The translations under genes and the position numbers were made by a program. Positions 44,103 through 53,041 of a DNA stretch of 64,000 bases are shown here, piece after piece. Each line of letters opens with the position of its first letter. Within the stretch, counting starts at the first letter, position 1. Source of the DNA: JAAUUJ01 sp964392245 (GTDB lineage Bacteria > Cyanobacteriota > Cyanobacteriia > Thermostichales > Thermostichaceae); NCBI GenBank assembly GCA_964392245.1, contig CAYMOX010000001.1:124001-188000 (forward strand), in the 5' to 3' direction. The notes below the pieces were generated by a model that was given only the letters and a program-made list of their open reading frames with translations, did no database searches and was not told the origin of the DNA.

Positions 44103-46949
44103 TCAGTCCACCTTGAACTGGCTAATACTGGCCTGTAGTTGCTGGGAGGTGGCCAGCAGATCCTGGAAGGAGTGGACAATCTGCACGGAGTGGGCGGAGG
44201 TTTGCTTGGCAATTTCCGCCACCTGCGACATGGTCTGGTTCAGGTGATCCGCCTGCTGGGTCTGGTTTCCTGTGGCCTGGGTAATCCCCTGCACCAGCTG
44301 AGAGATCTCCTGGGTCGCTTCGGCAATGGCATTCAAGCTGCGCCGGGTTTCATTCACCAGACTGGTTCCCTGCACCACCTGAGTGATCCCCACCTCCATG
44401 GCTTCGGTCACCTCCTTGGTTTCGGTCTGGATCTCCTGCACCAGGCGTTCAATCTCGGTGGTCGCATTGGCCGACTGGTAAGCCAGGGCCCGCACCTCAT
44501 CCGCCACCACGGCAAAGCCGCGTCCGTACTCTCCCGCCCGCGTGGCTTCAATGGCGGCGTTCAGGGCCAGCAGGTTGGTCTGAGTCGCAAAGTTATCGAT
44601 CAGGCTGACCACCTTGGCAATTTTCTGGGAAGACTCTCCCAGGCGTTTGATCTTCTTGGCGGCCTCCGAGACGGTGTCGCGGATGCTGAGGATCCCGCTG
44701 ACAGTCTGCTCAATGATCGAATCCCCCGCTTGCACTGTGCGGTTGGCCTCCTGCACCGCCAGATCCACCCGCTCCGCATCAGCTGCCACCGACTGAATGG
44801 AATGCACCATCCCCTTCAGCTGATTGACGGCGTTCTCCAGTTCCTGAAACTGGGTCTGGGCCTGCTGAGAAAGGGCTTCCACTGAGGTGGTGCTCTGCTG
44901 GGAGGTTTCGCCCACCTTCAGGGAAGTGGCTTTCACCTGCTGTACCAGTCCTCGCAAACTCTGGATCGTGGTGTTATAGCCGTCTGCAATCGTGCCGATC
45001 TCATCCTCGGTTAAGGGAGCACGCACCGTCAGATCTCCGCGGAAGGAGGGCTCCAGCGCCTTGAGCACCCGCAGAGCCCCCTGTTGCAGTTGCTCTTTAG
45101 CTTTCCGTTCCCGTTCCGCCGCCGCCGCCAGCTGCTGCGACTGTTCCTGCAGTTGGGTCAGGGTTTCTGCCTGTTGCAGGGCAAGGCCGAATTGGGCGGC
45201 CACCTGCTGGACAAACTGGATCTCATCCTCCTGCCAGTCCCGTGGTCCCTGGCATTGATGCACGCACAGCAACCCCCACAGCTCGGTCCCTTTCACCAGC
45301 GGCACCACCAGATGAGCCCGCACCTTGAACTGCTCCAGGATCTCGATGTAGCAGTCACTTAACCCTGCTGTGTAGATATCCGAGAGAGCCTGATAGCGCC
45401 CCTGGGCATACTGGCCCGAGTAGTCTTCCCCCAGACAATGATCGTGAATGCGGATACCAACGGCAGCAGGCAGCCCCCCCTGACTGTCCTCCGCCACAAA
45501 TTCACCATCGTTAAATCCTGTTTCCGGCAGCAGCTTAAAGACGCCCACTCGATCCGCCTGCAAGTAGCGGCGGACTTCCCGCACCGTGGCTTTGGAGATG
45601 TTCTGGAGATCCAGAGACTGGCGAATCCGATCCACAATTTTGCTCAGGGTTTGCTCCCGCGCCACCGAGCGGGCCAGGGCCTCATTCTTCCCCCGCATTT
45701 CCTCCAAAGCATCCGCCTGCCGCGCCGCTACCCCCAGCTGTTCCCCGATCTGGGTCAGCCATTGAATTTCCTGCTCCGTCCAAACCCGCGGACCAGAGTT
45801 TTGATAAGCCCCGAGAATGCCATAGACCCGCTGTCCGGCAAAGACGGGAACCAGGACGTAGGCGCGCGCTTGAAATTGTTCCAACAACTCCAGATGGCAG
45901 GGATCAAAATCGGTGGCGTAAACATCGTCAATGGCTTGATATTCACCCCGGGCATAGCGGCCCCCCTGGGTTTTCTCCAGGTTGGTATCCTTCACGGTTT
46001 GGCCCACCAGCGGATTCCAGCCAGAGGCCACCGACTCCGCTTCAAAATCTCCACTCCAGTCGGGATTGAATTTGTAGATCACCGCCCGATCACAGTTGAT
46101 CAGCTGCCGCACTTCCTGAGTCACGGTGCGAAAAATGGCGATCGGCTCTAGGGGCTGGCGCACCTTGTCGATAATCCGGTCAATCGCATCTTTTTCCTGC
46201 AGTTTTTGCTGAGTTTCTGAGCGCACCGCCGCAATCTGCAGTTGAATCACCAGCTCCCGAATCAGCTGATCCACCAGACGCACTTCCGTGTCTGTCCAGG
46301 GGTGAGCGGCCAGGCAATGGTGCAGGACCACCAGGCCCCAGAGACGCTCCTCCACCACAATGGGCAGGGCCAGACTGGAGCGCACCTGAAACCGTTCCAG
46401 CAACTGCAGCTGATAAGGAGTCAGATCGGATTGATAAATGTCTGCGATCGCAAGCTGTTGTTCCTGAGCATAGACCGAGGCCACCGGAGCTCCAAAGGCC
46501 ACCACAGGTAAGGTCTCGCCCTGGGCAGGGGTAAATCCATCGCGGACGGATTCCGCCAGCACGGTGCCTTCGTTAACGGCAGGTGCAGGCGCAAACTGGT
46601 AGATAAGGACCCGATCCACCCCCAGCGCAGACCGCAACTGGGCCGCCGTGGTCATGAGCAGGTCATTGCGACTGCCCGCCCGTCGGATCTCGGTGATGGC
46701 CCCCTGCAGATGCTGTTTCTCCGCCTGTTCCTGTTGGGGGATCTCCTGCACTAGCCGCGTCAGTTGGGCCAGTTTGGTACGCAGATGATCGGCATCCCGC
46801 CAGTCCTTACGATCCAGCTCTGCCTCCGCCTCGTTCAATAGCCCCAGCAGTTGCTGAACTGGATTGGCCCCATTGCCGGATCCATTGCGAAAGCCCTTAC
46901 TGCGATCGGAACTGGAGGAATAGGAGTGGGAAGGGAGTGTGGAGGTCAT
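44103..46949 (-). CDS. Methyl-accepting chemotaxis protein with three GAF domains (PixJ/HmpD-like)
   Basis: 948 residues from the ATG at 46949. No transmembrane helix is visible, so it is a soluble receptor. Order: a Ser/Asn-rich N-terminus and helix (1-95), GAF1 (about 100-260), GAF2 (about 275-425), GAF3 (about 455-610), a HAMP-like helix, and the MCP signalling domain with the hairpin tip LLALNAAIEATRAGEYGRGFAV. GAF2 has the Cys-His pair DPCHLELLEQF (Cys351), the position used to hold bilins in cyanobacteriochromes; GAF3 has SDCYIEILEQF (Cys533); GAF1 has no Cys there. Light sensing is possible, not shown. The operon order matches pix/tax/hmp clusters. Confidence 0.9.
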   Translation of the reverse strand: MTSTLPSHSYSSSSDRSKGFRNGSGNGANPVQQLLGLLNEAEAELDRKDWRDADHLRTKLAQLTRLVQEIPQQEQAEKQHLQGAITEIRRAGSRNDLLMTTAAQLRSALGVDRVLIYQFAPAPAVNEGTVLAESVRDGFTPAQGETLPVVAFGAPVASVYAQEQQLAIADIYQSDLTPYQLQLLERFQVRSSLALPIVVEERLWGLVVLHHCLAAHPWTDTEVRLVDQLIRELVIQLQIAAVRSETQQKLQEKDAIDRIIDKVRQPLEPIAIFRTVTQEVRQLINCDRAVIYKFNPDWSGDFEAESVASGWNPLVGQTVKDTNLEKTQGGRYARGEYQAIDDVYATDFDPCHLELLEQFQARAYVLVPVFAGQRVYGILGAYQNSGPRVWTEQEIQWLTQIGEQLGVAARQADALEEMRGKNEALARSVAREQTLSKIVDRIRQSLDLQNISKATVREVRRYLQADRVGVFKLLPETGFNDGEFVAEDSQGGLPAAVGIRIHDHCLGEDYSGQYAQGRYQALSDIYTAGLSDCYIEILEQFKVRAHLVVPLVKGTELWGLLCVHQCQGPRDWQEDEIQFVQQVAAQFGLALQQAETLTQLQEQSQQLAAAAERERKAKEQLQQGALRVLKALEPSFRGDLTVRAPLTEDEIGTIADGYNTTIQSLRGLVQQVKATSLKVGETSQQSTTSVEALSQQAQTQFQELENAVNQLKGMVHSIQSVAADAERVDLAVQEANRTVQAGDSIIEQTVSGILSIRDTVSEAAKKIKRLGESSQKIAKVVSLIDNFATQTNLLALNAAIEATRAGEYGRGFAVVADEVRALAYQSANATTEIERLVQEIQTETKEVTEAMEVGITQVVQGTSLVNETRRSLNAIAEATQEISQLVQGITQATGNQTQQADHLNQTMSQVAEIAKQTSAHSVQIVHSFQDLLATSQQLQASISQFKVD

Positions 46950-46993
46950 GGGCGTGTCCTTAAAAATGAACAGAAACAAAGAGGATGTTGGGC

Positions 46994-47539
46994 TCAGGAT
47001 CCACCAAGCACATGCTGTAACAATATGTCGACATTCATTACAGGCAATGACTGATGTTCTGCATCGATCACATAGCCTGCGCTCACCTGTTGCAGTTGGG
47101 AGGTTTGTAGCTCGGGAGACCAGGGATGCAACTGCCCCAGATCATGGGCTTCAATGGTCATCACCTGTTCCACACAAAATCCCACCAGCTGGCTCCCCTG
47201 ACGCACCACCAGGGTCAAGACCGTGGGTGGCACCTTCTCCTGATCAATAAACCGCGGCTGCCCCAGCACCCCCCCCAGATCCACCAGCCAGATGGCATCG
47301 CCCCGCCAGTTGCCCACCCCCATCAGATAACCCGACAGCTCTGGGATGGGCATGATATCCGCCAGGGTGATTGGCATGACCTCGATCAATAGGTGGAGCG
47401 GGATCAACCCCTGCCCCTGTTGGTGCAGACGAACTCGCAAGCAGCGAGTCAATCCGACATCTGCGGGAGCCGCAGTGAGAAGGATGGCTGGAGGATGGTT
47501 GAGTCGAGTGAGCTCTGGGGAGGAAGCTAGCATAAGCAC
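46994..47539 (-). CDS. CheW-like coupling protein (PixI/HmpC-like)
   Basis: 181 residues with a CheW fold (RVRLHQQGQGLIPLHLLIEVMP, SGYLMGVGNWRGDAIWLVDL and QLVGFCVEQVMTIE read in parts). It would couple the GAF-MCP receptor at 44103 to the CheA at 38642. It starts 8 bases after the CheY gene and ends 44 bases before the receptor start, in the middle of the operon. The N-terminal 25 residues are not conserved; the start ATG at 47539 could be shorter. Confidence 0.88.
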   Translation of the reverse strand: MLMLASSPELTRLNHPPAILLTAAPADVGLTRCLRVRLHQQGQGLIPLHLLIEVMPITLADIMPIPELSGYLMGVGNWRGDAIWLVDLGGVLGQPRFIDQEKVPPTVLTLVVRQGSQLVGFCVEQVMTIEAHDLGQLHPWSPELQTSQLQQVSAGYVIDAEHQSLPVMNVDILLQHVLGGS

Positions 47540-47547
47540 CCCTGCGA

Positions 47548-47910
47548 TTAACGCATCAACTGTCGAACCGTATTCACAAGCGCCGTTTGATCCACGGGTT
47601 TGGTGATGTAGGCATCCGCCCCCCCCATCCGAGCCCAGGTTTTATCCACTTCCGTATCTTTGGTAGAGCAGATGACGACCGGAATGCCTTTGGTTTGGGG
47701 ATCGGCCTTCAGCTTGCGGCAGAACTCGAAGCCACTTTGTCCGGGCAAGATCACATCCAGAACGATTAGATCCGGCTGTTGCTGCTGCAATTGAATCTGC
47801 GCATCTTCAGCACTGCGAACAGTTTTGACGGTTAAGCCTTCTTTTTGCAAACAGAGGGTGATCAGCTCCTGTTCCGTAATGCTATCTTCAACCACCAAAA
47901 CGGTGCTCAT
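47548..47910 (-). CDS. CheY-like single-domain response regulator (PixH/HmpB-like)
   Basis: 120 residues, one receiver domain and nothing else. Phospho-Asp in LIVLDVILPGQSGFEF, acidic pair VVEDS near residue 7, Thr/Ser switch in VVICSTKDTEV, Lys in ITKPVDQ. In the PixG/PixH arrangement the two receivers act as output and phosphate sink. It starts 57 bases downstream of the PatA-like gene and ends 8 bases before cheW, in a tight operon. Confidence 0.92.
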   Translation of the reverse strand: MSTVLVVEDSITEQELITLCLQKEGLTVKTVRSAEDAQIQLQQQQPDLIVLDVILPGQSGFEFCRKLKADPQTKGIPVVICSTKDTEVDKTWARMGGADAYITKPVDQTALVNTVRQLMR

Positions 47911-47966
47911 ACGGGGTGTCCTCGACTCGAATGTGCAATTTCTACCCTTGACTGTAGCCTATGCAG

Positions 47967-49211
47967 TTACTTACGCACTGCCTCCTGGGGCAGAAGCCGC
48001 TGCAGGGTCGCTGTTACCTTGTCTGGATCCACAGGCTTGGAGAGGAACTCCGTTGACCCTACCATCTTGGCCCGGACCCGATCCACCACCCCATCATTGC
48101 TGGTGAGGATGACCACCGGCACATCCTTGAGGCTGGAAACTCGCCGAATTTGGGAGCAAACTTCATAACCATTGACCACCGGCATCATCAGATCCAGGAA
48201 GATAATGTCCGGTTTGTTTTTCAATAGAAGAGGAATGGTCTGCAGTGGATCTTTGGTACTGATAAACCGGCAGCCCTGGGCCGTGACCACACTCTCCAGC
48301 ATCTTGGCCACCAGCGGACTGTCATCAATGCAGGCCACCAGGGGTAAAGGCATGTCAGAGGGTGCAGGTTGACTGACCTTGGGAGGTTGAGGCACATTCA
48401 CCGGCTCCAAGCAGATCTCTGTGGTCACCGATCCTCCCTCCGGCATCACATCAGCACAGGTGCGCAGCGCCAGGATCCCTGTATTGACATAGGGCATAAG
48501 GGATTGGGCCAGAGCGACCGGATCCTGCTGCATTTTCAGGGCCAGACTGCGCAGGGTGCGTTTGCCATCGATCAGGGTGGTGAGCAGCTGGAATACACTG
48601 GCGGACACCTGCCGCTGCAACAGCTCTGGACGCCGGATCACGGGTGCCAGCGTGGGGTGCAGGGTTTCTAAACCCGCATCCTGCCAGCGGTACCACTCCT
48701 GCTGAGCTTTGTTGAGAATCTGATCCACCTTAAAGAACGTGAGGGGATCCTCCAAACGGCTCTGGGGATCTCGCTGGATCTCCACCTGAGCTGACCCTGA
48801 CTCATTAATCAGGGTTGACTCACGAGCCTGAAGAATATCAAAGATCACCTCCACCAGTGCCGCTTCAATCAGAGCCAGCATGGCCTCCCGTTCAATCCGC
48901 TGGCGCCTCAGGAGGCCAATCAACAGACCATATTCCCGGCAGTTTTCCTTGGATTCAATACTGGCCAGCTCGACTTCATCCACATCTGGACAGTACTGAC
49001 TGAGCAACCGTCGCCAGCGATCGCCGGGGTGAGATCCTCCTGCCTGCCACACCAAACGACCCAGACAGAAGTAAAGGCTCCAGGTCGTCCCCTCTCCCAC
49101 GTGAATATCACACCGCCCCGTGAATCGCTCTGTGCCTAAACGACTCAATTGATCAGCAATCGAATGGTGTTGAAGGTGGGGGGGTGAAGCAGCAAACTGT
49201 GTGGTGGCCAT
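47967..49211 (-). CDS. PatA-like response regulator with DUF4388 domain (PixG/HmpA-like)
   Basis: 414 residues from the ATG at 49211 (M1 could be 49220). The N-terminal DUF4388 domain (about 15-150) includes FTGRCDIHVGEGTTWSLYFC and GRLVWQAGGSHPGDRW; the middle is helical; the C-terminal receiver (about 290-410) has CIDDSPLVAKML, DIIFLDLMMPVVNGYEV and LSKPVDPDKV. This is the PatA/PixG architecture that heads cyanobacterial motility operons. It opens the seven-gene minus-strand operon, with a 500-base upstream region shared with the ankyrin gene. Confidence 0.92.
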   Translation of the reverse strand: MATTQFAASPPHLQHHSIADQLSRLGTERFTGRCDIHVGEGTTWSLYFCLGRLVWQAGGSHPGDRWRRLLSQYCPDVDEVELASIESKENCREYGLLIGLLRRQRIEREAMLALIEAALVEVIFDILQARESTLINESGSAQVEIQRDPQSRLEDPLTFFKVDQILNKAQQEWYRWQDAGLETLHPTLAPVIRRPELLQRQVSASVFQLLTTLIDGKRTLRSLALKMQQDPVALAQSLMPYVNTGILALRTCADVMPEGGSVTTEICLEPVNVPQPPKVSQPAPSDMPLPLVACIDDSPLVAKMLESVVTAQGCRFISTKDPLQTIPLLLKNKPDIIFLDLMMPVVNGYEVCSQIRRVSSLKDVPVVILTSNDGVVDRVRAKMVGSTEFLSKPVDPDKVTATLQRLLPQEAVRK

Positions 49212-49720
49212 CTCTCTCAAACTCCCTAGCGTTGCGAACTGTGGAATAGGAAGGGGACTGAAAATCTACAAATGTTACAAACCTGGTCGGGATTGTTCTG
49301 CGCAGATTCAACTGGACTTCTGCGTGAATGAGCGCTGCCTTTCAGCGATGAGTTCATTATGGAAGAGAGATTTGGATTTTCGAGCCGTATATCCACGGAA
49401 AAACAACTGAGCCAGACGACGTAAATGTGTACGCCATTTTGCTGAGGCCTCTCGATTTAGCAACCTGCATATGCAGACCGTTCTGGTCACCAGGCAAATT
49501 TCTGCGTCAGGTCTTTACAGAAGTTTAAGGAACTCTTGACTGGATGCCGCAAAGGGAGCCATAAGATTTGAGAAAATCCTGAAGGGAGACCGCTGAGCAG
49601 GGCTTAAAAAGGGAAATGCTAAACTAGGCGGGATGCATTTTGGCAAGAGTCCGTGCAGCCAATGATTTGATCCCGCTCGTCCAGTTAACGTCAGAGCAGC
49701 AAGAGTGAAACGGTTTCGCA
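49212..49720. promoter_or_regulatory. Divergent control region of the chemotaxis operon and the ankyrin gene
   Basis: About 509 bases without a gene. On the plus strand, TTGACT at 49536-49541 has a weak -10 (CATAAG) after 18 bases, a possible promoter for the ankyrin gene. Towards the minus-strand operon no convincing promoter was recognised. AT-rich segments occur at 49255-49300 and 49380-49460. No ORF of note. Confidence 0.4.
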
Positions 49721-50464
49721 ATGAGTCAGCGAGTTCATCAGGCTGTGGTGCAGGGAGATCCAAATCGCCTTCGTCAGTATTTAGAGGCTGGGGATCCACC
49801 CGACACTAGGGATGCACACCAGCAAACCCCGCTTCACAAAGCCGCTGCCCATGGACATATGGAGATCGCCAAGCTGCTCCTGGCTCAAAAGGTGGCCCTC
49901 AATAGTCAGGATGAGATGGGAGCCACCCCCTTGCACTTGGCGGCTTATCAGGGACATGCCGCAGTGGTCAGGGTGCTGCTGGATCATGGGGCGGAGGTGG
50001 ATGTTCTGGATCAACACCAGCTCACGCCTTTGCATCAGGCCGCCCTGCGAGATCAGAGTGAAGTCATCGATCTGCTGATCCAGAAAGGGGCCAATAGTGG
50101 GCTGCTGCTACACTGGGCGGCCAGTACGGGGCGGAAAGGGATTCTGGCACGGCTGCTGTCTCGAGGTGCCCCTGTCGATGCCCGCGATCCAGAGGGTCGG
50201 ACCCCGTTACATGAGGCGGTGACCAGGGGCAATCGTGGCATTGTCAGCTTTCTCATCATGTATGGGGCAGAGGTGAATGCTCGCAACATCCACGGAGCCA
50301 CGCCGCTGCACTGGGCTGCCTGGGAAGGCCATCGCGACATTGTGGAAACTCTGCTCACCCATGGAGCCGATCCCCTCTGCCGCAATCAGGAGGGGGCCAC
50401 TCCCCTTGACTACGCCCAGAAACGACAGCACCGCCACCTGATCGATCTGCTGCAAAGCACGTAA
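49721..50464 (+). CDS. Ankyrin-repeat protein
   Basis: 247 residues, made of about seven ankyrin repeats (for example TPLHKAAAHGHMEIAKLLLA, TPLHLAAYQGHAAVVRVLL, TPLHWAAWEGHRDIVETLL) with little else. No signal peptide or membrane segment, so a cytoplasmic protein-binding scaffold. One repeat, around SGLLLHWAASTGRKGILARLL, is degenerate. The start ATG at 49721 lies just after GTGAAACGG and has no strong ribosome binding site. Neighbours give no partner: the gene converges on the tauE remnant and is divergent from the chemotaxis operon. Confidence 0.88.
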   Translation: MSQRVHQAVVQGDPNRLRQYLEAGDPPDTRDAHQQTPLHKAAAHGHMEIAKLLLAQKVALNSQDEMGATPLHLAAYQGHAAVVRVLLDHGAEVDVLDQHQLTPLHQAALRDQSEVIDLLIQKGANSGLLLHWAASTGRKGILARLLSRGAPVDARDPEGRTPLHEAVTRGNRGIVSFLIMYGAEVNARNIHGATPLHWAAWEGHRDIVETLLTHGADPLCRNQEGATPLDYAQKRQHRHLIDLLQST

Positions 50465-50469
50465 ACTCT

Positions 50470-51272
50470 TTAACCAGAAGCAAGAAACAAGCTCCGGGCG
50501 GTCCAGAACATATATAGCGCCATCGATCCCATCAGCAGCCGGAACAGAAGGGTAATCACCCGATCCGGCAGACGGGGTAAAAAGCGGGTGCCCAACTGTA
50601 CTCCCAACAGCCCCCCCACCCCCAGACATAGTCCCGGCAGATACAGGACATTGCCCTGCAGAGCATGGCCACCACTGGCGGAGATGGCAGTAATCACAAT
50701 CACCCCCAGGCTGGTCCGTATTGCCGATTTAATGGCTTCCCCAGCAGCAGGATCTGCATAGGCACCATGATCACCCCGCCCCCCACCCCAAACAAACCCG
50801 CCAGAATCCCTGCTCCTCCGCCCGTGAAAAGTCGCGGCAACACCTGAAGCAAAGGCTGGGAGGCTGGACCGACTTCAGTTGTGGCTAGTTTCTCTGCCTG
50901 CACCATGGCTGATTTCTTCAAGCCCACCAGGTAGATGTTGGCCAGCAACAAACACCCAAATCCAGCCGCCAGCAGATAGGCGGGTGATGCAGTAGCCAAA
51001 AGCACACCGATCTGGGAGGTCAGGATGGCCGGGATCCCCAGAAGTACAATTTTGTCTAGCTGCAGAAATCCCATCCGCCAGTTCTGAATCGTGCCTGCAG
51101 TGGAGGTCAACAGAATGGCCAGACTGCTGGTGGCGGCGGCCTGCACAGGGGAATAGCCCAGGGCCACCAGTAAGGGATTTAAAAGCACACCTCCCCCAAT
51201 GCCCAGAATCCCCGCCAGTACCCCCGAAACCGATCCTCCCCCCAGCAACACCGCCAAATTCAAGAGATCCAC
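50470..51272 (-). pseudogene. TauE/SafE-family permease, frameshifted
   Basis: Two adjoining frames on the minus strand (51272-50700 and 50703-50470) together encode one TauE/SafE permease of about 267 residues with eight hydrophobic segments. The first part starts SGVLAGILGIGGGVLLNPLL and includes AGLFGVGGGVIMVPMQ; the second carries ITAISASGGHALQGNVL. In the frame of the first part the protein ends after GKPLNRQYGPAWG; a one-base change at the C run near 50737-50742 restores AIKSAIRTSLGVIVITA, which is the family continuation. The base appears missing in the run. Such proteins export sulfite or sulfonates or import small anions. It could be a sequencing error or a recent loss. Confidence 0.8.
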
Positions 51273-51356
51273 ACCTGTCCTCCCGTCAACGTAAAGTTAC
51301 TTTACCTGACGTTCTCGGCGGGCTTGGCTACATGCCACACCAATTTTTTGCAGGAG

Positions 51357-51845
51357 TTACCCCTTCAGGTGCTCCAGCTGATCCAGATTCTCTCCCGTGA
51401 CTCGATAGGCCTGACCAAAGCCCTGGATAAACAGGCCCTCAATGGGAGTGATCTGACAAAAATGGAAATCCTCCAGATCCAGCAGCATGTCAGCAATCGG
51501 AAATTTTTGCTGGTAGATCTGATCCAATCCCAGCTCCTGGGCCTGTTCACGGCTGAGAAAGCGGGCTTCTCCTTGCACCGAGAGGCGGGTGAGAGCGTGA
51601 TTGCTGCGCGGATCCTCCGGTTCGGGGTTGGCATGGATTAAAAGACTACAGCGGGGATGCTGACGCAGGAGTTCCGTATGGGCAGAGAGATCACTGATCA
51701 ACAAAGAAAACCGCAGTGGATGGCGGATCACCGTATAGGGAACCAGAGAGAGCAGCGGAAAATCCTGAGCCCAAACGGCGAGACTGGCCACCTCGGTGGA
51801 ATCGATCAGATCAGCAAGCGCGCTCAGGGGTGGGAGGGTGGACAT
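51357..51845 (-). CDS. Pyridoxamine 5'-phosphate oxidase-fold protein (HugZ-like)
   Basis: 162 residues from the ATG at 51845 (longer frame to 51899, with other Met codons between). A split-barrel flavin-binding fold: ALADLIDSTEVASLAVW, PLRFSLLISDLSAHTELLR, NHALTRLSVQGEARFLSR and FHFCQITPIEGLFIQGFGQA read in parts. The DLSAHT and GFGQA patterns are those of HugZ-type proteins linked to haem use, but the C-terminal haem-binding half is short. Probably binds FMN or haem; the substrate is unknown. Isolated gene between tauE and a secreted protein gene. Confidence 0.8.
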   Translation of the reverse strand: MSTLPPLSALADLIDSTEVASLAVWAQDFPLLSLVPYTVIRHPLRFSLLISDLSAHTELLRQHPRCSLLIHANPEPEDPRSNHALTRLSVQGEARFLSREQAQELGLDQIYQQKFPIADMLLDLEDFHFCQITPIEGLFIQGFGQAYRVTGENLDQLEHLKG

Positions 51846-51922
51846 GGGATGTGCATGCATAAATATGGTCATCCTATCCGGTTCAGGATCCCCGTACAAT
51901 TGGTAGCAGAATCGGAGCCCCT

Positions 51923-52333
51923 ATGCGCATCTCCCCGCGTGTGTTGGCCACAGCTGTACTGATGATCACAACCTCTGGGCCTCTGAGGGCTCAGCCTGCG
52001 GAGTTGGTATATGGCAAGGCGGTGGACCGTTTATGGGAACAGGCTCGGCAGCAGGAAATTCAGGGGAACTATGCCCAGGCAATCCTCCTCTATGAAGAAG
52101 TATTGACAGTGTTGCAAACGCTGGAAAACCCGCAACTGGGGCTGTGTGGCCAGATCAGTACCCAGGCTTTTCTGACGGCGGCCCTGGCCGCTCAGGATTA
52201 TATTGATCGCCATCCTGATCACCCACCAGAAGCACGCCTCAACCGAGCCCAGGAGCTAGCCGAGGCCACCTTTGTGGTGGAGATGAATGAGTTTGACAAA
52301 CAGTTTCCTGAGCTGGAAACCTCCTGCTCCTAA
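51923..52333 (+). CDS. Small secreted protein with TPR-like helices
   Basis: 136 residues. The first 23 (RVLATAVLMITTSGPLRAQ) look like a Sec signal peptide with cleavage near Ala-Gln. The mature part has helix pairs (RQQEIQGNYAQAILLYEEVL, LTAALAAQDYIDRHP) with TPR-like spacing, and three Cys. It is expected in the periplasm or thylakoid lumen. It is followed 90 bases later by another secreted gene. I do not recognise a family. Confidence 0.65.
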   Translation: MRISPRVLATAVLMITTSGPLRAQPAELVYGKAVDRLWEQARQQEIQGNYAQAILLYEEVLTVLQTLENPQLGLCGQISTQAFLTAALAAQDYIDRHPDHPPEARLNRAQELAEATFVVEMNEFDKQFPELETSCS

Positions 52334-52423
52334 CTGCGACCTCCGGTAGGAGATCCTGGGCTGAATCCTGGGATCTTGGCCAGCAGAGTCGCTAGGCTAG
52401 ATCTATGAGTAGGGACATGATCA

Positions 52424-53041
52424 ATGTTAAATTTCAAGACTTGGATGCGCAGATCCCCATGGTTAACCCTGGTGTGTCTGGCCGGTTTGGGGCTATGGGC
52501 ACCCGTAGAAGCGCAGGATTCTGATCGGTTTGACACGGATTTATCGATCCCCAACTACAACTGCACCAAGGCCAACGCTGGGGCAAATTCTCCTGTGATC
52601 TGTCGCTCTCGCGTAGGCGGACCAACCCGGATCTTTCGACCCACCCAGGATATTAACGGGGAAACCCTCTACCGGGAAAGTAATCGCTCTGGTATCTTTC
52701 TCCCTCGTCCGCTGGTGACGGTGCAACCGCTGCCCACGCCTGTGATTGAGCGACCCTTCTTCCCCTCCACCAGCGCCTCGATCACCCTCTACGATGACAT
52801 CAACTTTGGGGGAGCTTCCTTCGGAGCCTCGGGTCCAGTGCCCAGTTTTGCCATCTTCGGCTTTGATAACCGCATCTCCAGCTTTGTCATCTCGGAGGGC
52901 ACCTGGCAGCTCTGTGAAGGTCCTGGATATACAGGCCGTTGTCGGGTGGTGGGTCCCGGGCGCTATAGCCGTACCGAAAATGCGGGTCTCAGCAATGATC
53001 AGATCAGTTCTGTGCGGCCCTGGCAGAGCTGGACCAACTAA
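52424..53041 (+). CDS. Secreted protein with a beta/gamma-crystallin domain
   Basis: 205 residues. A signal peptide is seen (WLTLVCLAGLGLWAPVEA, cleavage near residue 32). Residues about 35-105 are a Cys-containing, Pro-rich region; residues about 110-205 form one beta/gamma-crystallin (double Greek-key) domain: ITLYDDINFGGASFGASG, NRISSFVISEGTWQLCEG, and GRCRVVGPGRYSRTEN then LSNDQISSVRPW. The N/D-N/D-x-S-like positions in the SS-type strands could bind calcium, as in other microbial crystallins. It should be exported. It converges on holA with a 4-base overlap of stops. Confidence 0.85.
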   Translation: MLNFKTWMRRSPWLTLVCLAGLGLWAPVEAQDSDRFDTDLSIPNYNCTKANAGANSPVICRSRVGGPTRIFRPTQDINGETLYRESNRSGIFLPRPLVTVQPLPTPVIERPFFPSTSASITLYDDINFGGASFGASGPVPSFAIFGFDNRISSFVISEGTWQLCEGPGYTGRCRVVGPGRYSRTENAGLSNDQISSVRPWQSWTN

